This document shows, piece after piece, positions 32,132-41,010 of a DNA stretch of 64,000 nt. This DNA is from Pseudomonas bananamidigenes (GTDB taxonomy: Bacteria; Pseudomonadota; Gammaproteobacteria; Pseudomonadales; Pseudomonadaceae), in NCBI RefSeq assembly GCF_001679645.1, contig NZ_LRUN01000029.1, positions 31,631 through 95,630 of the forward strand, given 5' to 3'. The position numbers and the translations under genes were made by a program. Under the pieces are notes generated by a model that saw nothing but the letters and a program-made list of their open reading frames with translations, was not told the DNA's origin and ran no database searches. The stretch's first letter is position 1, and every line of letters begins with the position of its first letter.

Positions 32132-33931
32132 ATGCAGCGCCTCATTCTTTCGTTGTTGATCTGCCTGGGCTTCGTGCTCCCGGCCACGGCTCAGGCCTGG
32201 TGGCAGGACGACTGGCATTACCGCAAACAGATCGCCGTCGACACCACGCCGCAGGGCGCCGGGATCAATCAGGCCCTGGGCCGCACCGCGCTGCTGGTGC
32301 GCCTGCACACCGGCAACTTCACCTTCGACGGCGTGAAAGAGGACGGCTCGGATCTGCGTTTTGTCGCCGCCGACGACAAGACCGTGCTCAACCACCAGAT
32401 CGAAAGCTTCGATGCGCTGATGGGCATGGCGCTGATCTGGGTCGATGTGCCGAATGTCGAGGGCGGTCAGCGCCAGGACATCTGGATGTACTACGGCAAC
32501 CCGAAAGCACCGGCCACCGGCAACGGCCAACTGACATTCGATCCGAATTACACCGCGCTCTATCACTTCGACGGCGCCACCGGCACCCCGGCAAAAGACA
32601 CCACCGCCTACGGCAACACCGCGCAGAGCGCAACCGGTGCCGCCATCGACGGCGTAGTCGGGCGGGCCCTGCAGTTCAGCGGCCAACCGTTGTTGCTGCC
32701 GGCCAGTCCGTCGCTGCAGCATAACGCCGGTAGCGCCTTCACCTTCAGTGCCTGGCTGCGACTGGATCAGGCCAGTGGCGAGCAACTGATCCTGGCCCGC
32801 CGCGAAGGCGCCAACAGCCTGCTGATCGGTGTGAATCAGGGTGTGCCGTTCGTGGATATCAGCGGTCAGCGTGCTGTCGCCACGCAACCGCTGAATCCCG
32901 GTCAATGGCAGCATGTCGCGCTGACCGCCGAAGGTTCGAAAGTGACGCTGTACATCAACGGCCGCGAAAGCGCAGCGCTCGCTCAAGCGATGCCGGCGTT
33001 CAATTCGGTCATGGCCATCGGTGCGGACCTTTCACCGGGCGCGTTCCAGCCGTTCGTGGGCGCCATCGATGAACTGCGCCTGTCGAAAGTCGCCCGTCCG
33101 GCGCCATTGTTGCTGGCTGACGCCACCTCCCAGGGCGCCGAGTCGAAACTGGTGGCCTACGGGGTCGATGAAGAACAGTCCGGCTTCGGTTTCGGCAGCC
33201 TAGGTTTCCTGCTCAATGCCGTGCCGGTGGATGCGTGGGTGATCATCGCGGTGCTGGTACTGATGATGTTTCAGTCGTGGTTCATCATGCTGCGCAAGAA
33301 CCGCACCCTGAGCCGTGTCACCGCCGCCAACGAAGCATTTCGCGAGCAATTCGCCAAGGTCGGCACGCGCCTGGAAATGTTCGCCGACGACGCGCAGCTC
33401 GCCCAGCGCTTGCAGCACTCGCCGCTGTGGCGCCTGTATCAGGTGGCGGTGAAAGAAATCCGCACCCGCCGCGAGCAGGGCGCCGATACCTCGTCGGTTT
33501 CGGCCGCGACCATCGAAGCCATCCGCTGCTCCATGGACGGTGTGCGCACCCGGGAAAACCAGCAACTGAGTTCGAAACTCTCGACCCTGTCCAACGCGAT
33601 TGCCGGCGGCCCATACATCGGCCTGCTCGGCACCGTGCTGGGGATCATGGTGGTGTTTCTCGGCACGGCCATGGCCGGTGACGTCAACATCAACGCCATC
33701 GCCCCGGGTATGGCGGCTGCGTTGCTCGCCACGGCCATGGGACTGTTCGTCGCCATCCCGGCGCTGTTTGGCTACAACCGCCTGATCACCCGCAACAAGG
33801 AAGTCAGCGCCGACATGCGCGTGTTCGTCGACGAGTTCATCACTCGTCTGGCGGAGATGCACGGCGAAGGTCAGTCCAGTGAAGCGGCGCATCAGCGCGG
33901 CCATCACGTCAACCACTCCGTACCGGCCTGA
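32132..33931 (+). CDS. exbB2: ExbB-type proton channel fused to periplasmic DUF2341 and LamG-like domains
   Basis: A 599-residue fusion. After a signal peptide (about 1-22) come a DUF2341-type domain (about 24-120, WWQDDWHYRKQI start), a LamG/concanavalin A-like domain (about 145-320, with AFTFSAWLRLDQ, WQHVALTAEG and AIDELRLSKVAR), a membrane helix near 365-385 and a MotA/TolQ/ExbB domain (about 425-580, with GPYIGLLGTVLGIMVVF and APGMAAALLATAMGL). The periplasmic part could bind polysaccharide or another exported ligand and pass a signal to the channel. It is followed by ExbD and TonB-like genes and resembles PA0693. Confidence 0.88.
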   Translation: MQRLILSLLICLGFVLPATAQAWWQDDWHYRKQIAVDTTPQGAGINQALGRTALLVRLHTGNFTFDGVKEDGSDLRFVAADDKTVLNHQIESFDALMGMALIWVDVPNVEGGQRQDIWMYYGNPKAPATGNGQLTFDPNYTALYHFDGATGTPAKDTTAYGNTAQSATGAAIDGVVGRALQFSGQPLLLPASPSLQHNAGSAFTFSAWLRLDQASGEQLILARREGANSLLIGVNQGVPFVDISGQRAVATQPLNPGQWQHVALTAEGSKVTLYINGRESAALAQAMPAFNSVMAIGADLSPGAFQPFVGAIDELRLSKVARPAPLLLADATSQGAESKLVAYGVDEEQSGFGFGSLGFLLNAVPVDAWVIIAVLVLMMFQSWFIMLRKNRTLSRVTAANEAFREQFAKVGTRLEMFADDAQLAQRLQHSPLWRLYQVAVKEIRTRREQGADTSSVSAATIEAIRCSMDGVRTRENQQLSSKLSTLSNAIAGGPYIGLLGTVLGIMVVFLGTAMAGDVNINAIAPGMAAALLATAMGLFVAIPALFGYNRLITRNKEVSADMRVFVDEFITRLAEMHGEGQSSEAAHQRGHHVNHSVPA

Positions 33932-33942
33932 GGAGCACTGAC

Positions 33943-34368
33943 ATGGCGTCCGTAAATGCCTCCCACGACGATGATGAAGATGCAGCGGTGGACAGTATCA
34001 ACATCACCCCGCTGGTGGACGTGCTGATGGTGGTGCTGGTGATGTTCATCCTCACCGCCACCGCGCAGGTCTCCGGGATCCAGATCAACCTGCCCAAAGC
34101 CAGCGCCGCGGTGTCGCTGTCCGAGGCCAAGACCAAGGCGATTTCGGTCAACGACGGCGGCCAGGTGTTCCTCGACGCCTACCCGGTGACCCTGCCGGAG
34201 CTCGAAGAGCGCCTGCGCATCGAGAAGGCGCAAAACCCGGACTTTCCGGTGATCGTGCGTGGCGATGCCACGGTGCAATACCAGAAAGTCATCGAAGTGC
34301 TGGATCTGTTGCGCCGGCTCGAACTGTCCCAGGTCGGTCTCGTCACCGGCAAACCGACGCAGGGCTGA
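33943..34368 (+). CDS. exbD2: ExbD/TolR family protein
   Basis: A 141-residue protein with one N-terminal membrane helix containing the essential aspartate (SINITPLVDVLMVVLVMF) and a periplasmic ExbD domain ending VIEVLDLLRRLELSQVGLVT. It forms the proton-driven motor with the preceding ExbB fusion. GAGGAGC precedes the start, and the TonB-like gene follows 3 bases after the stop. Confidence 0.93.
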   Translation: MASVNASHDDDEDAAVDSINITPLVDVLMVVLVMFILTATAQVSGIQINLPKASAAVSLSEAKTKAISVNDGGQVFLDAYPVTLPELEERLRIEKAQNPDFPVIVRGDATVQYQKVIEVLDLLRRLELSQVGLVTGKPTQG

Positions 34369-34371
34369 GTC

Positions 34372-35076
34372 ATGACTGCACAGATGCCGATCGAACCGCT
34401 GCCGGTGAAGAAATCGCCCGTGCGCTACGTGAAGTGGGGCGCCGGGTTGATCCTCGGCGCGCTCGCCGCGTGGTTCCTGTGGCAGTGGGCCAACGACATG
34501 AGCGGCATCCGCCGTGAAGCGCCGAAGGTGCCGACGATCATTCCGTTGCCGCCACCGCCACCTCCGCCGCCGGAAAAACCGCCGGAGCCGGAAACCCCGG
34601 TGGAAGAAAAAGTCGTCGAGCCCGAGCCGACGCCCGAGCCACAGGAAGTGAAACCCGAGGAAGAAGCGCCGCCATCACCGGCGGACGACCTGGCCAACCC
34701 GATGCAAATGGACGGCGACGCCCAGAGTGGCAACGACGCTTTCAACATCGGCGCGGGCAAGGGCGGCGGCATGGCCGGTGCGGGTGGTGGACGTGTGGGC
34801 AACGGCACCTACAGCCAGTTCCTCGCGTTCACCTTTCAGAAGCTGCTGCGGGAGAACCCGGACCTGCGCAGCCTCGCGTTTTCGCTGCAGGCCGATGTGT
34901 GGCTCAGCAGCGTGGGTGAAATCACCCGGGTCGAACTGGTCAAGTCCAGCGGGCACCCGGACATCGATACGCAGGTTCTGGCCGCGCTGCGCAATGCGCC
35001 TGCTTTGAGCGAACGGCCTCCCGCCTCCATCACCTTGCCCGTGCGCATGTCCCTGCAAGGGCGGCGTCCGGGTTAA
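34372..35076 (+). CDS. TonB-like energy transducer
   Basis: A 234-residue protein with a membrane helix (about residues 22-42), a periplasmic proline- and glutamate-rich spacer (PPPPPPPPEKPPEPETP region, about 57-105), a glycine-rich hinge (about 125-142) and a C-terminal TonB-type domain (about 143-234, with GEITRVELVKSSGHPDIDTQVLAALRN). It would carry force from the ExbBD motor to an outer-membrane partner. No TonB-dependent receptor is encoded in this window; the neighbouring porin is the only candidate partner. Confidence 0.86.
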   Translation: MTAQMPIEPLPVKKSPVRYVKWGAGLILGALAAWFLWQWANDMSGIRREAPKVPTIIPLPPPPPPPPEKPPEPETPVEEKVVEPEPTPEPQEVKPEEEAPPSPADDLANPMQMDGDAQSGNDAFNIGAGKGGGMAGAGGGRVGNGTYSQFLAFTFQKLLRENPDLRSLAFSLQADVWLSSVGEITRVELVKSSGHPDIDTQVLAALRNAPALSERPPASITLPVRMSLQGRRPG

Positions 35077-35115
35077 CCGAATTCATAAAGCTGTATGAAA
35101 AGGAGTTGTGTGCAG

Positions 35116-36813
35116 ATGATTTCCAACGTGAATCGATTGTCCCTGGCGGTCGGCATGGTCATCGCGACCCTCGTCGGTCAGGCCGCGGCAGCGCCTGCGC
35201 CCTCGGAGAACGCCACGATCAATCTGATCCGCTTGCTGGTCGAGCAGGGCATTCTGAAACAGGACAAGGCCGACGCGCTGATCGCCCAGGCCCAGAACGA
35301 AGCGGCACAGGCCAGGCAGGCTGCGGCGTCTACTGCTGTAGCAGCCGGGCCGGTCGCCGCCCCGGGCGATGTGCGGGTGCAATACGTGCCGGCGGCGGTG
35401 CGCGACCAGATCCGCGATCAGGTCAAGGCTGAAGTCATGGCCACCGCCAAGCAGGAAAACTGGGCGGCGCCCAACATGTTCCCGGACTGGGCATCACGCA
35501 TCAGCTTCGACGGCGACATTCGTCTGCGGGACGAATCGCGCTACTACTCGGGCAGCAACAGCAACGAAATCGTCGACTTCGCCAAGCTCAACAACAACGG
35601 CCCGTACGACGTGAACCCCAACAGCAGCACAGCCTTGCCGCCGTTGCTCAATACCCGCGAAGACCGTACCAACGTGTTCCGCCTGCGTGCGCGTCTGGGC
35701 ATGAAAGCGGAGATTTCGCCGCAATGGACCGCCGGCATCCGTATCGGCACAGGTTCCGACAACAACCCGGTGTCGACCACCCAGAACCTGGGCGGCGGTT
35801 TTGCCAAAAAGGACATCTGGCTCGATCAGGGTTACCTGACCTGGAAACCGTCGGATGAACTGACCCTGACCGGTGGCCGCTTCGCCAACCCGTTCATGTC
35901 CACCGACATGCTGTATTCCAACGACCTGAACTTCGACGGCGTGGCGGCGATTTTCGACCACAAGCTCAGCCGCGACTGGGGTGTGTTCGGCACCGTGGGC
36001 GCGTTCCCGGTGGACTACACCAACGACACCACCACCAGCAACGGCTTCGACAAGGAAGAAAGCGACAACAAGTGGCTGTACGGCGCGCAGATCGGCGCCA
36101 AGTGGGCGATCAACAGCAACCACCGCTTGAAAGGCGCGCTGGCCTATTACCGTTTCGATGACATCGAAGGCCAGCGCTCCAGCCCTTGCGAACCCTGGGC
36201 CGGCGCGCCGGGCTGCGACAGTGACGGCACCCGTGCGGCGTTCATGCAGAAGGGCAACAGCGTATTCCTGCTGCGTGACATCACGCCGAACCCGCTCAAC
36301 CCGACCACCACGCCGCAGCCGCAATTCGTCGGTCTGGCCTCGGAGTTCAACCTGCTGGACCTGAACCTGGTCTGGGACGCCGACCTGCCTGCCGACTTCA
36401 AACTGCGCAGCCAGGGCAACTACATCCACAACCTCGGCTACGACGAAGGCGACATGCGCAAGCGCTCGGCGGGGCAACTGGTCAACAACCTCGACAGCAG
36501 CGGCAACATCGAAAGCGGTGCCAATGCGTGGATGGTGCAGTTCACCCTGGGCAACGCGCTGGACCTGAAGAAGCAGGGCGACTGGAACCTGTTCGCTGGC
36601 TACAAGTACATCCAGCCGGATGCCTTGCCGGACGGTTTCAACGACTCGTCGTTCCACCTCGGCGGCACCAACGCCAAGGGCTACATCCTCGGTGGCAACT
36701 ACGGTCTGGCGAAGAACGTCTACGCCACCGGTCGCTGGATGAGCACCGAGGCGGTGTATGGCGCGCCGTTCGACATCGACGTCTTGCAGCTCGAGATCAA
36801 CACGCGCTTCTAA
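35116..36813 (+). CDS. Putative outer-membrane porin
   Basis: A 565-residue protein with a signal peptide to about residue 26 (LVGQAAA), a short N-terminal coiled coil (about 30-75, ILKQDKADALIAQAQNEAAQARQAA) that resembles peptidoglycan- or trimer-linking segments of large porins, and a long beta-barrel part ending with an aromatic residue (LEINTRF). It resembles the porin family of PA0696-type loci. The ATG at 35116 is used because AAAAGGAG lies upstream; an ATG 21 bases earlier overlaps that site. Confidence 0.82.
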   Translation: MISNVNRLSLAVGMVIATLVGQAAAAPAPSENATINLIRLLVEQGILKQDKADALIAQAQNEAAQARQAAASTAVAAGPVAAPGDVRVQYVPAAVRDQIRDQVKAEVMATAKQENWAAPNMFPDWASRISFDGDIRLRDESRYYSGSNSNEIVDFAKLNNNGPYDVNPNSSTALPPLLNTREDRTNVFRLRARLGMKAEISPQWTAGIRIGTGSDNNPVSTTQNLGGGFAKKDIWLDQGYLTWKPSDELTLTGGRFANPFMSTDMLYSNDLNFDGVAAIFDHKLSRDWGVFGTVGAFPVDYTNDTTTSNGFDKEESDNKWLYGAQIGAKWAINSNHRLKGALAYYRFDDIEGQRSSPCEPWAGAPGCDSDGTRAAFMQKGNSVFLLRDITPNPLNPTTTPQPQFVGLASEFNLLDLNLVWDADLPADFKLRSQGNYIHNLGYDEGDMRKRSAGQLVNNLDSSGNIESGANAWMVQFTLGNALDLKKQGDWNLFAGYKYIQPDALPDGFNDSSFHLGGTNAKGYILGGNYGLAKNVYATGRWMSTEAVYGAPFDIDVLQLEINTRF

Positions 36814-36830
36814 GGCGCCGGGAGAGGCAA

Positions 36831-37460
36831 ATGCACACGCGAATCTTGTTGTTGGGTCTGGGTTTGATCGCTGCCACCGGGGCGAGCGCCGAAGGCATGG
36901 AAGAGCGCCTGCGCACCCAGTTGCGCAGCACCACCCAGCAACTGCAAACCCTGCAAAGTCAGCAGGCCCAGGCCAGCGCCGCGCAACTGGCGGCGCAGAA
37001 CGAAGTAAAGGCTGCCCAAGCGCAAATCAAGCAATTGACCGCTGAACTGGCCAAGGCCAAAGGCCTCGCCGAACAACTGGCCGGGCAGCAGCAAAGCCTG
37101 CACAACCAGGCCCAGGCGCAGGTGGCGGCCAGCAACGAGCAGATCGGCAAGTTCAAGAAGGCCTATGACGAGTTGCTGGTCATGGCCCGTGCCAAAGAGG
37201 CAGAACGGTCTAAGCTTCAGGCGCAATTGGCCGAACGTGACACACAAGTGCAGCAATGTTCGGTCAAGAATCAGCAAATGTACGGCGTGGCCAAGCAAAT
37301 CCTCACCGCCTACGAAAACATCGATGTGGCCGAGGTGATGAAGATCCGCCAGCCCTTTGCCGGCAGCGCCCGGGTCAAGTTCGATGAACTGGCCCAGGGC
37401 TTTGGCGATGAACTGTACAAGACCCAATTCGATGCGCCGCAAGCGGCGCTCGCACACTGA
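36831..37460 (+). CDS. Periplasmic coiled-coil protein
   Basis: A 209-residue protein with a signal peptide (ending ASA|EG, about residue 20) and a long Gln/Ala-rich coiled coil (about 22-145). A C-terminal segment follows with one cysteine (VQQCSVKNQQMYG) and a globular tail. It lies between the porin and a YbjN gene, with GGAGAGG before the ATG. Its likely role is structural, possibly a periplasmic scaffold or tether for the ExbBD/TpsB/porin complex; that is inference. An upstream frame extension overlapping the porin is not used. Confidence 0.78.
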   Translation: MHTRILLLGLGLIAATGASAEGMEERLRTQLRSTTQQLQTLQSQQAQASAAQLAAQNEVKAAQAQIKQLTAELAKAKGLAEQLAGQQQSLHNQAQAQVAASNEQIGKFKKAYDELLVMARAKEAERSKLQAQLAERDTQVQQCSVKNQQMYGVAKQILTAYENIDVAEVMKIRQPFAGSARVKFDELAQGFGDELYKTQFDAPQAALAH

Positions 37461-37477
37461 TGAACAAGGAAGAAGTC

Positions 37478-37945
37478 ATGACTCAATTGATCAGTCACGT
37501 ATCCCCGCAATCCCTGACCGAAGTGCTGCAAACCGCCGGTTATCGCGTCAACCAGACCGAGCAGAACGGCATCGTCCAGTTGCTCAGCGCCAGCCAGGGC
37601 ATCGGTTACGCCGTGCGTTTCGGCAACCCGGCGGTGGCGGAGCAGGGCAGCTACGTCGACTTCACCTTCAGCTGCGCATTGCGCGTACAGGGTGAGCTGC
37701 CGGCGGGCGTGGCCGAGCAGTGGAACGCGACCCGCCGCTTTGCCAGGTTGTCGTTGCAGGGCGAGTTTCTGGTGATGGAAATGGACGTGGTGGTGGCCGC
37801 TGGCGTCAGCAGCGATTACCTGCGCGGCAATCTGGAACTGTGGGATCGCCTGTTGCAGGAGTTCATCGTGTATCTGCGTGACTTCACCCAGAACGCTGCT
37901 GCCGCCCAGGCTGCAAAGGTTGAGCAAGAGGAAGTCGCGCTGTGA
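37478..37945 (+). CDS. YbjN domain-containing protein
   Basis: A 155-residue soluble protein of the YbjN superfamily, a fold related to type III secretion chaperones (VLQTAGYRVNQTEQNG near the start and WDRLLQEFIVYL near the end). An ATG at 37460 overlaps the previous stop but lacks a ribosome-binding site; the ATG at 37478 has AAGGAAG at good distance and is preferred. The position suggests a chaperone or regulator for an exported component of the locus. Confidence 0.75.
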   Translation: MTQLISHVSPQSLTEVLQTAGYRVNQTEQNGIVQLLSASQGIGYAVRFGNPAVAEQGSYVDFTFSCALRVQGELPAGVAEQWNATRRFARLSLQGEFLVMEMDVVVAAGVSSDYLRGNLELWDRLLQEFIVYLRDFTQNAAAAQAAKVEQEEVAL

Positions 37946-38889
37946 CAAAACCTGCCATGGTGATCAGCGCCGCTGCGGTGGCGCTGTTGGTGGTGGCCGT
38001 GGCGCTGGTGGTGCGGCCGGGTAATGACCCGGTCGCCGCCCAGCAACCGGCGCCGGTCGTGGGCGCCAGTGCCGGGCCTGCGGTGGCGCGACTGGGCAAT
38101 CAGCAGGTCACGCCGGAGGAATTGCAGGCGTTGCTGGCGGCTGTTCCACCGCAGACCCGCGAGCAACTGCGCGGCAATCGCGAGGCGCTGGAGCGCTGGA
38201 TTCGTTCACGCCTGGCTGAAAAAGCCGTACTGGAACAGGCCGATGCCCAGGGCTGGGCGCAGCGTCCCGACGTTGCGAGGCAAACCCGTGCGGCCACCGA
38301 ACAGATCGTTTTTCGCGATTACTTGCGTTCGGTCAGTCAGGTGCCGGCGGATTACCCGAGCGCCGCCGAATTGCAGCAGGCCTATGATGCGGGCAAGGCC
38401 AATTGGCAGACCCCGGCGTTGTACCGGGTCAGCCAGATTTTCCTTGGTGTGAACGAGCCGCAGAACCTTGAGGCGGTTCGCAAGCAGGCGGTGGAGCTGA
38501 GCAAGAAGGCCCAGGCATCTCCGGCGGAGTTTGCGGCGCTGGCCAAGGAGTTTTCCCAGGATCGCCTCACCGCTGAACGCGGTGGCGACACCGGCCTGCA
38601 ACCGTTGCAGCAACTGGTGCCGGAAGTGCGTGGCAGCGTGGCGCGACTCAAGGTCGGCGCGGTTTCCGACCCGGTGCAAAGCAGTGCCGGGTTCCACGTG
38701 ATCAAACTCACCGAACAACAACCGGCGCGCACCGCGACCCTTGATGAACTGCGTGATCAACTGACCCAGGCCTTGCGTGCCCAGCGTCAGGAACAGATCG
38801 CCCAGGCGTATCTGGACGGCATGCTCAATACCGCGACGCTGAGCATTGACGGGGCAGAACTCAACAAGGTGCTGGAGGAAAAACTGTAA
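37942..38889 (+). CDS. Peptidyl-prolyl cis-trans isomerase, PpiC/parvulin type
   Basis: A 315-residue protein anchored by an N-terminal helix (about residues 7-25), with a SurA/PpiD-like N domain and one parvulin domain (about 160-255, ALYRVSQIFLGVNEPQ through AVSDPVQSSAGFHVIKL). It would assist folding of exported proteins of the locus in the periplasm and resembles PA0699. The GTG at 37942 overlaps the preceding stop and has AGAGGAAG upstream. Confidence 0.88.
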   Translation: MTKPAMVISAAAVALLVVAVALVVRPGNDPVAAQQPAPVVGASAGPAVARLGNQQVTPEELQALLAAVPPQTREQLRGNREALERWIRSRLAEKAVLEQADAQGWAQRPDVARQTRAATEQIVFRDYLRSVSQVPADYPSAAELQQAYDAGKANWQTPALYRVSQIFLGVNEPQNLEAVRKQAVELSKKAQASPAEFAALAKEFSQDRLTAERGGDTGLQPLQQLVPEVRGSVARLKVGAVSDPVQSSAGFHVIKLTEQQPARTATLDELRDQLTQALRAQRQEQIAQAYLDGMLNTATLSIDGAELNKVLEEKL

Positions 38890-38911
38890 TTCAGATCCAC
38901 CACTGAACCCC

Positions 38912-39014
38912 TGTGGGAGCGAGCCTGCTCCGGGCGGCGTTCCGACGAAAGCGTCTGCACATTCAACACTTGCGGTGACTGAAACGCCGCCTTCGCGAGC
39001 AGGCTCGCTCCCAC
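38912..39014. repeat. REPIN, second copy
   Basis: Inverted REP units beginning TGTGGGAGCGAGCCTGCTC with its complement at the other end, 103 bp across. Relative to the copy at 29574, a T to C change in one arm is matched by A to G in the other, so the hairpin pairing is kept. Confidence 0.88.
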
Positions 39015-39063
39015 ATGGGGATGTGTGGAATTCATAAATACAAAGATCGACAGGGAGTCATCG

Positions 39064-40041
39064 ATGTCATTCACCGAACCCGCAGGACGACAGGGCAGCC
39101 CCGATTTTCGCTGGCCGCAGGAAAAGGCCGAACCCTGGCTGGCGCAGGTCGCGAAAATAGAGGGCGACATCGCGCAATACTTTCTGGTCAGCGCCCGTTG
39201 CGGCTGCTTCATGCAGGCCGCCCGCAGCCTCAACGTGCGTTCGACCCTGTTGCGCAAACAGCTGGCGCAGCTGGAACAGCAACTGCAATGCGCGCTGTTC
39301 AGCTTTCAAGGCAGTGCCTTGACCCTGACCCGCGAAGGCCAGCAATTGCAGGCGCAACTGGTCGCGCTGGCCCACGAACGCAAACTGCCGGTGATCGAGC
39401 AACCCTTGATCAGACTGGCCGTCGCCGAATCGATCTTGCACGACATCCTCGGCCGCGATCTCATCGCACTGCTGCGCCGCAACGCCAGCGTGCGCCTGGA
39501 AATCATCGCCCTCGACAGCGAACTGGCCTTGCGCGCCGTCAGCGCCGACATCGTGCTGTGGCTCGCCCATGGCGACACTCCGCATCCAGGCCCGACCTTC
39601 GCCACCAGCGAACCGCAGCGCCTCGCGCAACTGGAGTACCAACCGCACATCGCCAAACGCTACTCCCGCGTCACTGCTCGCCCTGAAAGCCCGGATGACC
39701 TCGCCGATTTCATGCTGGTGCAATGGCAGCATGACCGGCAGATCGACAGCTTCCGGCCCTGGAACAATCTGGTCGAGCAACGTCTGGCGGGCGTGGTGCA
39801 GATGCAGTCCTACGAGCTGATGCTGGAGATGATCCGGTGCAGCGCATGCATCGGATTGCTGCCGATGTACATGAGCCGGTTTGATCGCGGGTTGGTGGCG
39901 TTGCCGGGTCTGTTTGACGAAGCGATGCGGTTGCAGGCGTGGTTGGCGGTTAATTCCGCATCGCGGGATGTGGCTGAAGTGCAGACGTTGGTTGAGTTGA
40001 TTCAGCGCACGTTCAATGAGCGGCAGGAATGGTTTGAGTAG
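39064..40041 (+). CDS. LysR family transcriptional regulator
   Basis: A 325-residue regulator with an N-terminal helix-turn-helix (about 40-100, FLVSARCGCFMQAARSLNVRSTLLRKQLAQLEQQL) preceded by an unusual 35-residue extension, and a C-terminal effector-binding domain. The final gene of the locus in the same order as PA0701, so it may control the locus. The ATG at 39064 has GGGAG upstream. It is separated from the isomerase gene by the REPIN, so it is probably transcribed on its own. Its ligand is unknown. Confidence 0.85.
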   Translation: MSFTEPAGRQGSPDFRWPQEKAEPWLAQVAKIEGDIAQYFLVSARCGCFMQAARSLNVRSTLLRKQLAQLEQQLQCALFSFQGSALTLTREGQQLQAQLVALAHERKLPVIEQPLIRLAVAESILHDILGRDLIALLRRNASVRLEIIALDSELALRAVSADIVLWLAHGDTPHPGPTFATSEPQRLAQLEYQPHIAKRYSRVTARPESPDDLADFMLVQWQHDRQIDSFRPWNNLVEQRLAGVVQMQSYELMLEMIRCSACIGLLPMYMSRFDRGLVALPGLFDEAMRLQAWLAVNSASRDVAEVQTLVELIQRTFNERQEWFE

Positions 40042-40050
40042 TTTTTCTTA

Positions 40051-40178
40051 GATCGTTCCCACGCTCCGCGTGGGGAATGCAGCCCGGGACGCTCCGCGTC
40101 CCTTCCAGAGCTGGAACGCGGAGCGTCCCTTGAGGCATTCCCACGCGGACGGTTCGACGCCTCGACGTGGGAACGATC
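40051..40178. repeat. Composite palindromic repeat of the GATCGTTCCCACG family
   Basis: The outer arms are GATCGTTCCCACG and its complement 128 bp apart. Nested inside are shorter inverted units (a CTCCGCGTGGG half and a GGGACGC/GCGTCCC pair). It looks like an array of the simple element seen at 26372, 40958 and 60819. Confidence 0.8.
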
Positions 40179-40435
40179 AGTCTATAGTGGCGCCTCGGCC
40201 TTCAATTCCAGATCGCGGACTGCGAGACCCGATCGCTGATTCTTCAGCGACCCGGAAACGATAAAACCCACCCTCAAGGCCCACAAGCCGGCGGATTCTG
40301 GCGGATGCACAGGCAATGGCGCAAGGCGTTGTGGCTTGCCGGACGTTTCGGCCAACGGCTTTAAACAGGCATGGCGAATCCGTGAGGAAGCGGTTTAAAG
40401 TGACCGGCCACGCACTGATCCAGGAGGGATCGTTC
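40179..40435. other. Intergenic stretch before the acyltransferase gene
   Basis: After the composite repeat, about 257 bases remain without a convincing gene. They contain a short inverted repeat (TCGCTGATTCTTCAGCGA) near 40230 and the AGGAGGGATC ribosome-binding site of the next gene. I see no clear promoter motif. Confidence 0.5.
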
Positions 40436-40945
40436 ATGCCTGAGCACAACCCCGCCATTCACCTCGAACGCTTCAGCGAGTCCCACGTCGAGGGCGTCAC
40501 CGCGCTCTACAACGACCCGGCCGTGACCCGGCAGGTGTTGCAGATGCCGTTTCAGTCGGCCGAGATCTGGCGGCAACGGCTGATGCCGGAAAACGAGCGG
40601 ATGCTGAAACTGGTGGCGCTGCATCAAGGTGTGGTGATCGGCCATATCGGGCTGGAGGCTTTTTCGCGGGTGCGCCGCAGTCATGCCGGCAGTCTCGGCA
40701 TGGGCGTCGCAACGGCATGGCAGGGCAAAGGCGTGGGGTCGAAGTTGTTGGCGGCTGCGCTGGACGTGGCGGACAACTGGATGAACCTGCACCGGGTCGA
40801 ACTCTCGGTGTACGCCGACAACGAGGCGGCCATCGGGCTCTATCGCAAGTTCGGCTTTGAGACCGAAGGCGTGCTCCGTGATTACGCCGTGCGTGACGGG
40901 CAGTGGGTCGACACTCTGAGCATGGCGCGTCTGCGCAGAGTCTGA
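40436..40945 (+). CDS. GNAT N-acetyltransferase, AaaT/YhhY-like
   Basis: A 169-residue GNAT enzyme with close pattern similarity to E. coli YhhY (AaaT, L-amino acid N-acyltransferase): VTRQVLQMPFQSAEIWRQRL, GIGV-like LGMGVATAWQGKGVGSKLLAAALD (acetyl-CoA site) and HRVELSVYADNEAAIGLYRKFGFETEG. It would transfer an acetyl group from acetyl-CoA to an amine such as that of an amino acid. The ATG at 40436 has GGAGGGA upstream. Monocistronic, flanked by palindromic repeats. Confidence 0.85.
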   Translation: MPEHNPAIHLERFSESHVEGVTALYNDPAVTRQVLQMPFQSAEIWRQRLMPENERMLKLVALHQGVVIGHIGLEAFSRVRRSHAGSLGMGVATAWQGKGVGSKLLAAALDVADNWMNLHRVELSVYADNEAAIGLYRKFGFETEGVLRDYAVRDGQWVDTLSMARLRRV

Positions 40946-40957
40946 ATTGCTGTGAAA

Positions 40958-40988
40958 GATCGTTCCCACGCAGGGCGCGGGAACGATC
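40958..40988. repeat. GATCGTTCCCACGC palindromic repeat
   Basis: A 14-bp inverted repeat with a 3-base AGG centre and one mismatch (GCGCGGG versus GCGTGGG), between the convergent acyltransferase and ccoN-linked genes. Confidence 0.82.
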
Positions 40989-41010
40989 AACAGTGGGCAG
41001 TCATTTGCGG

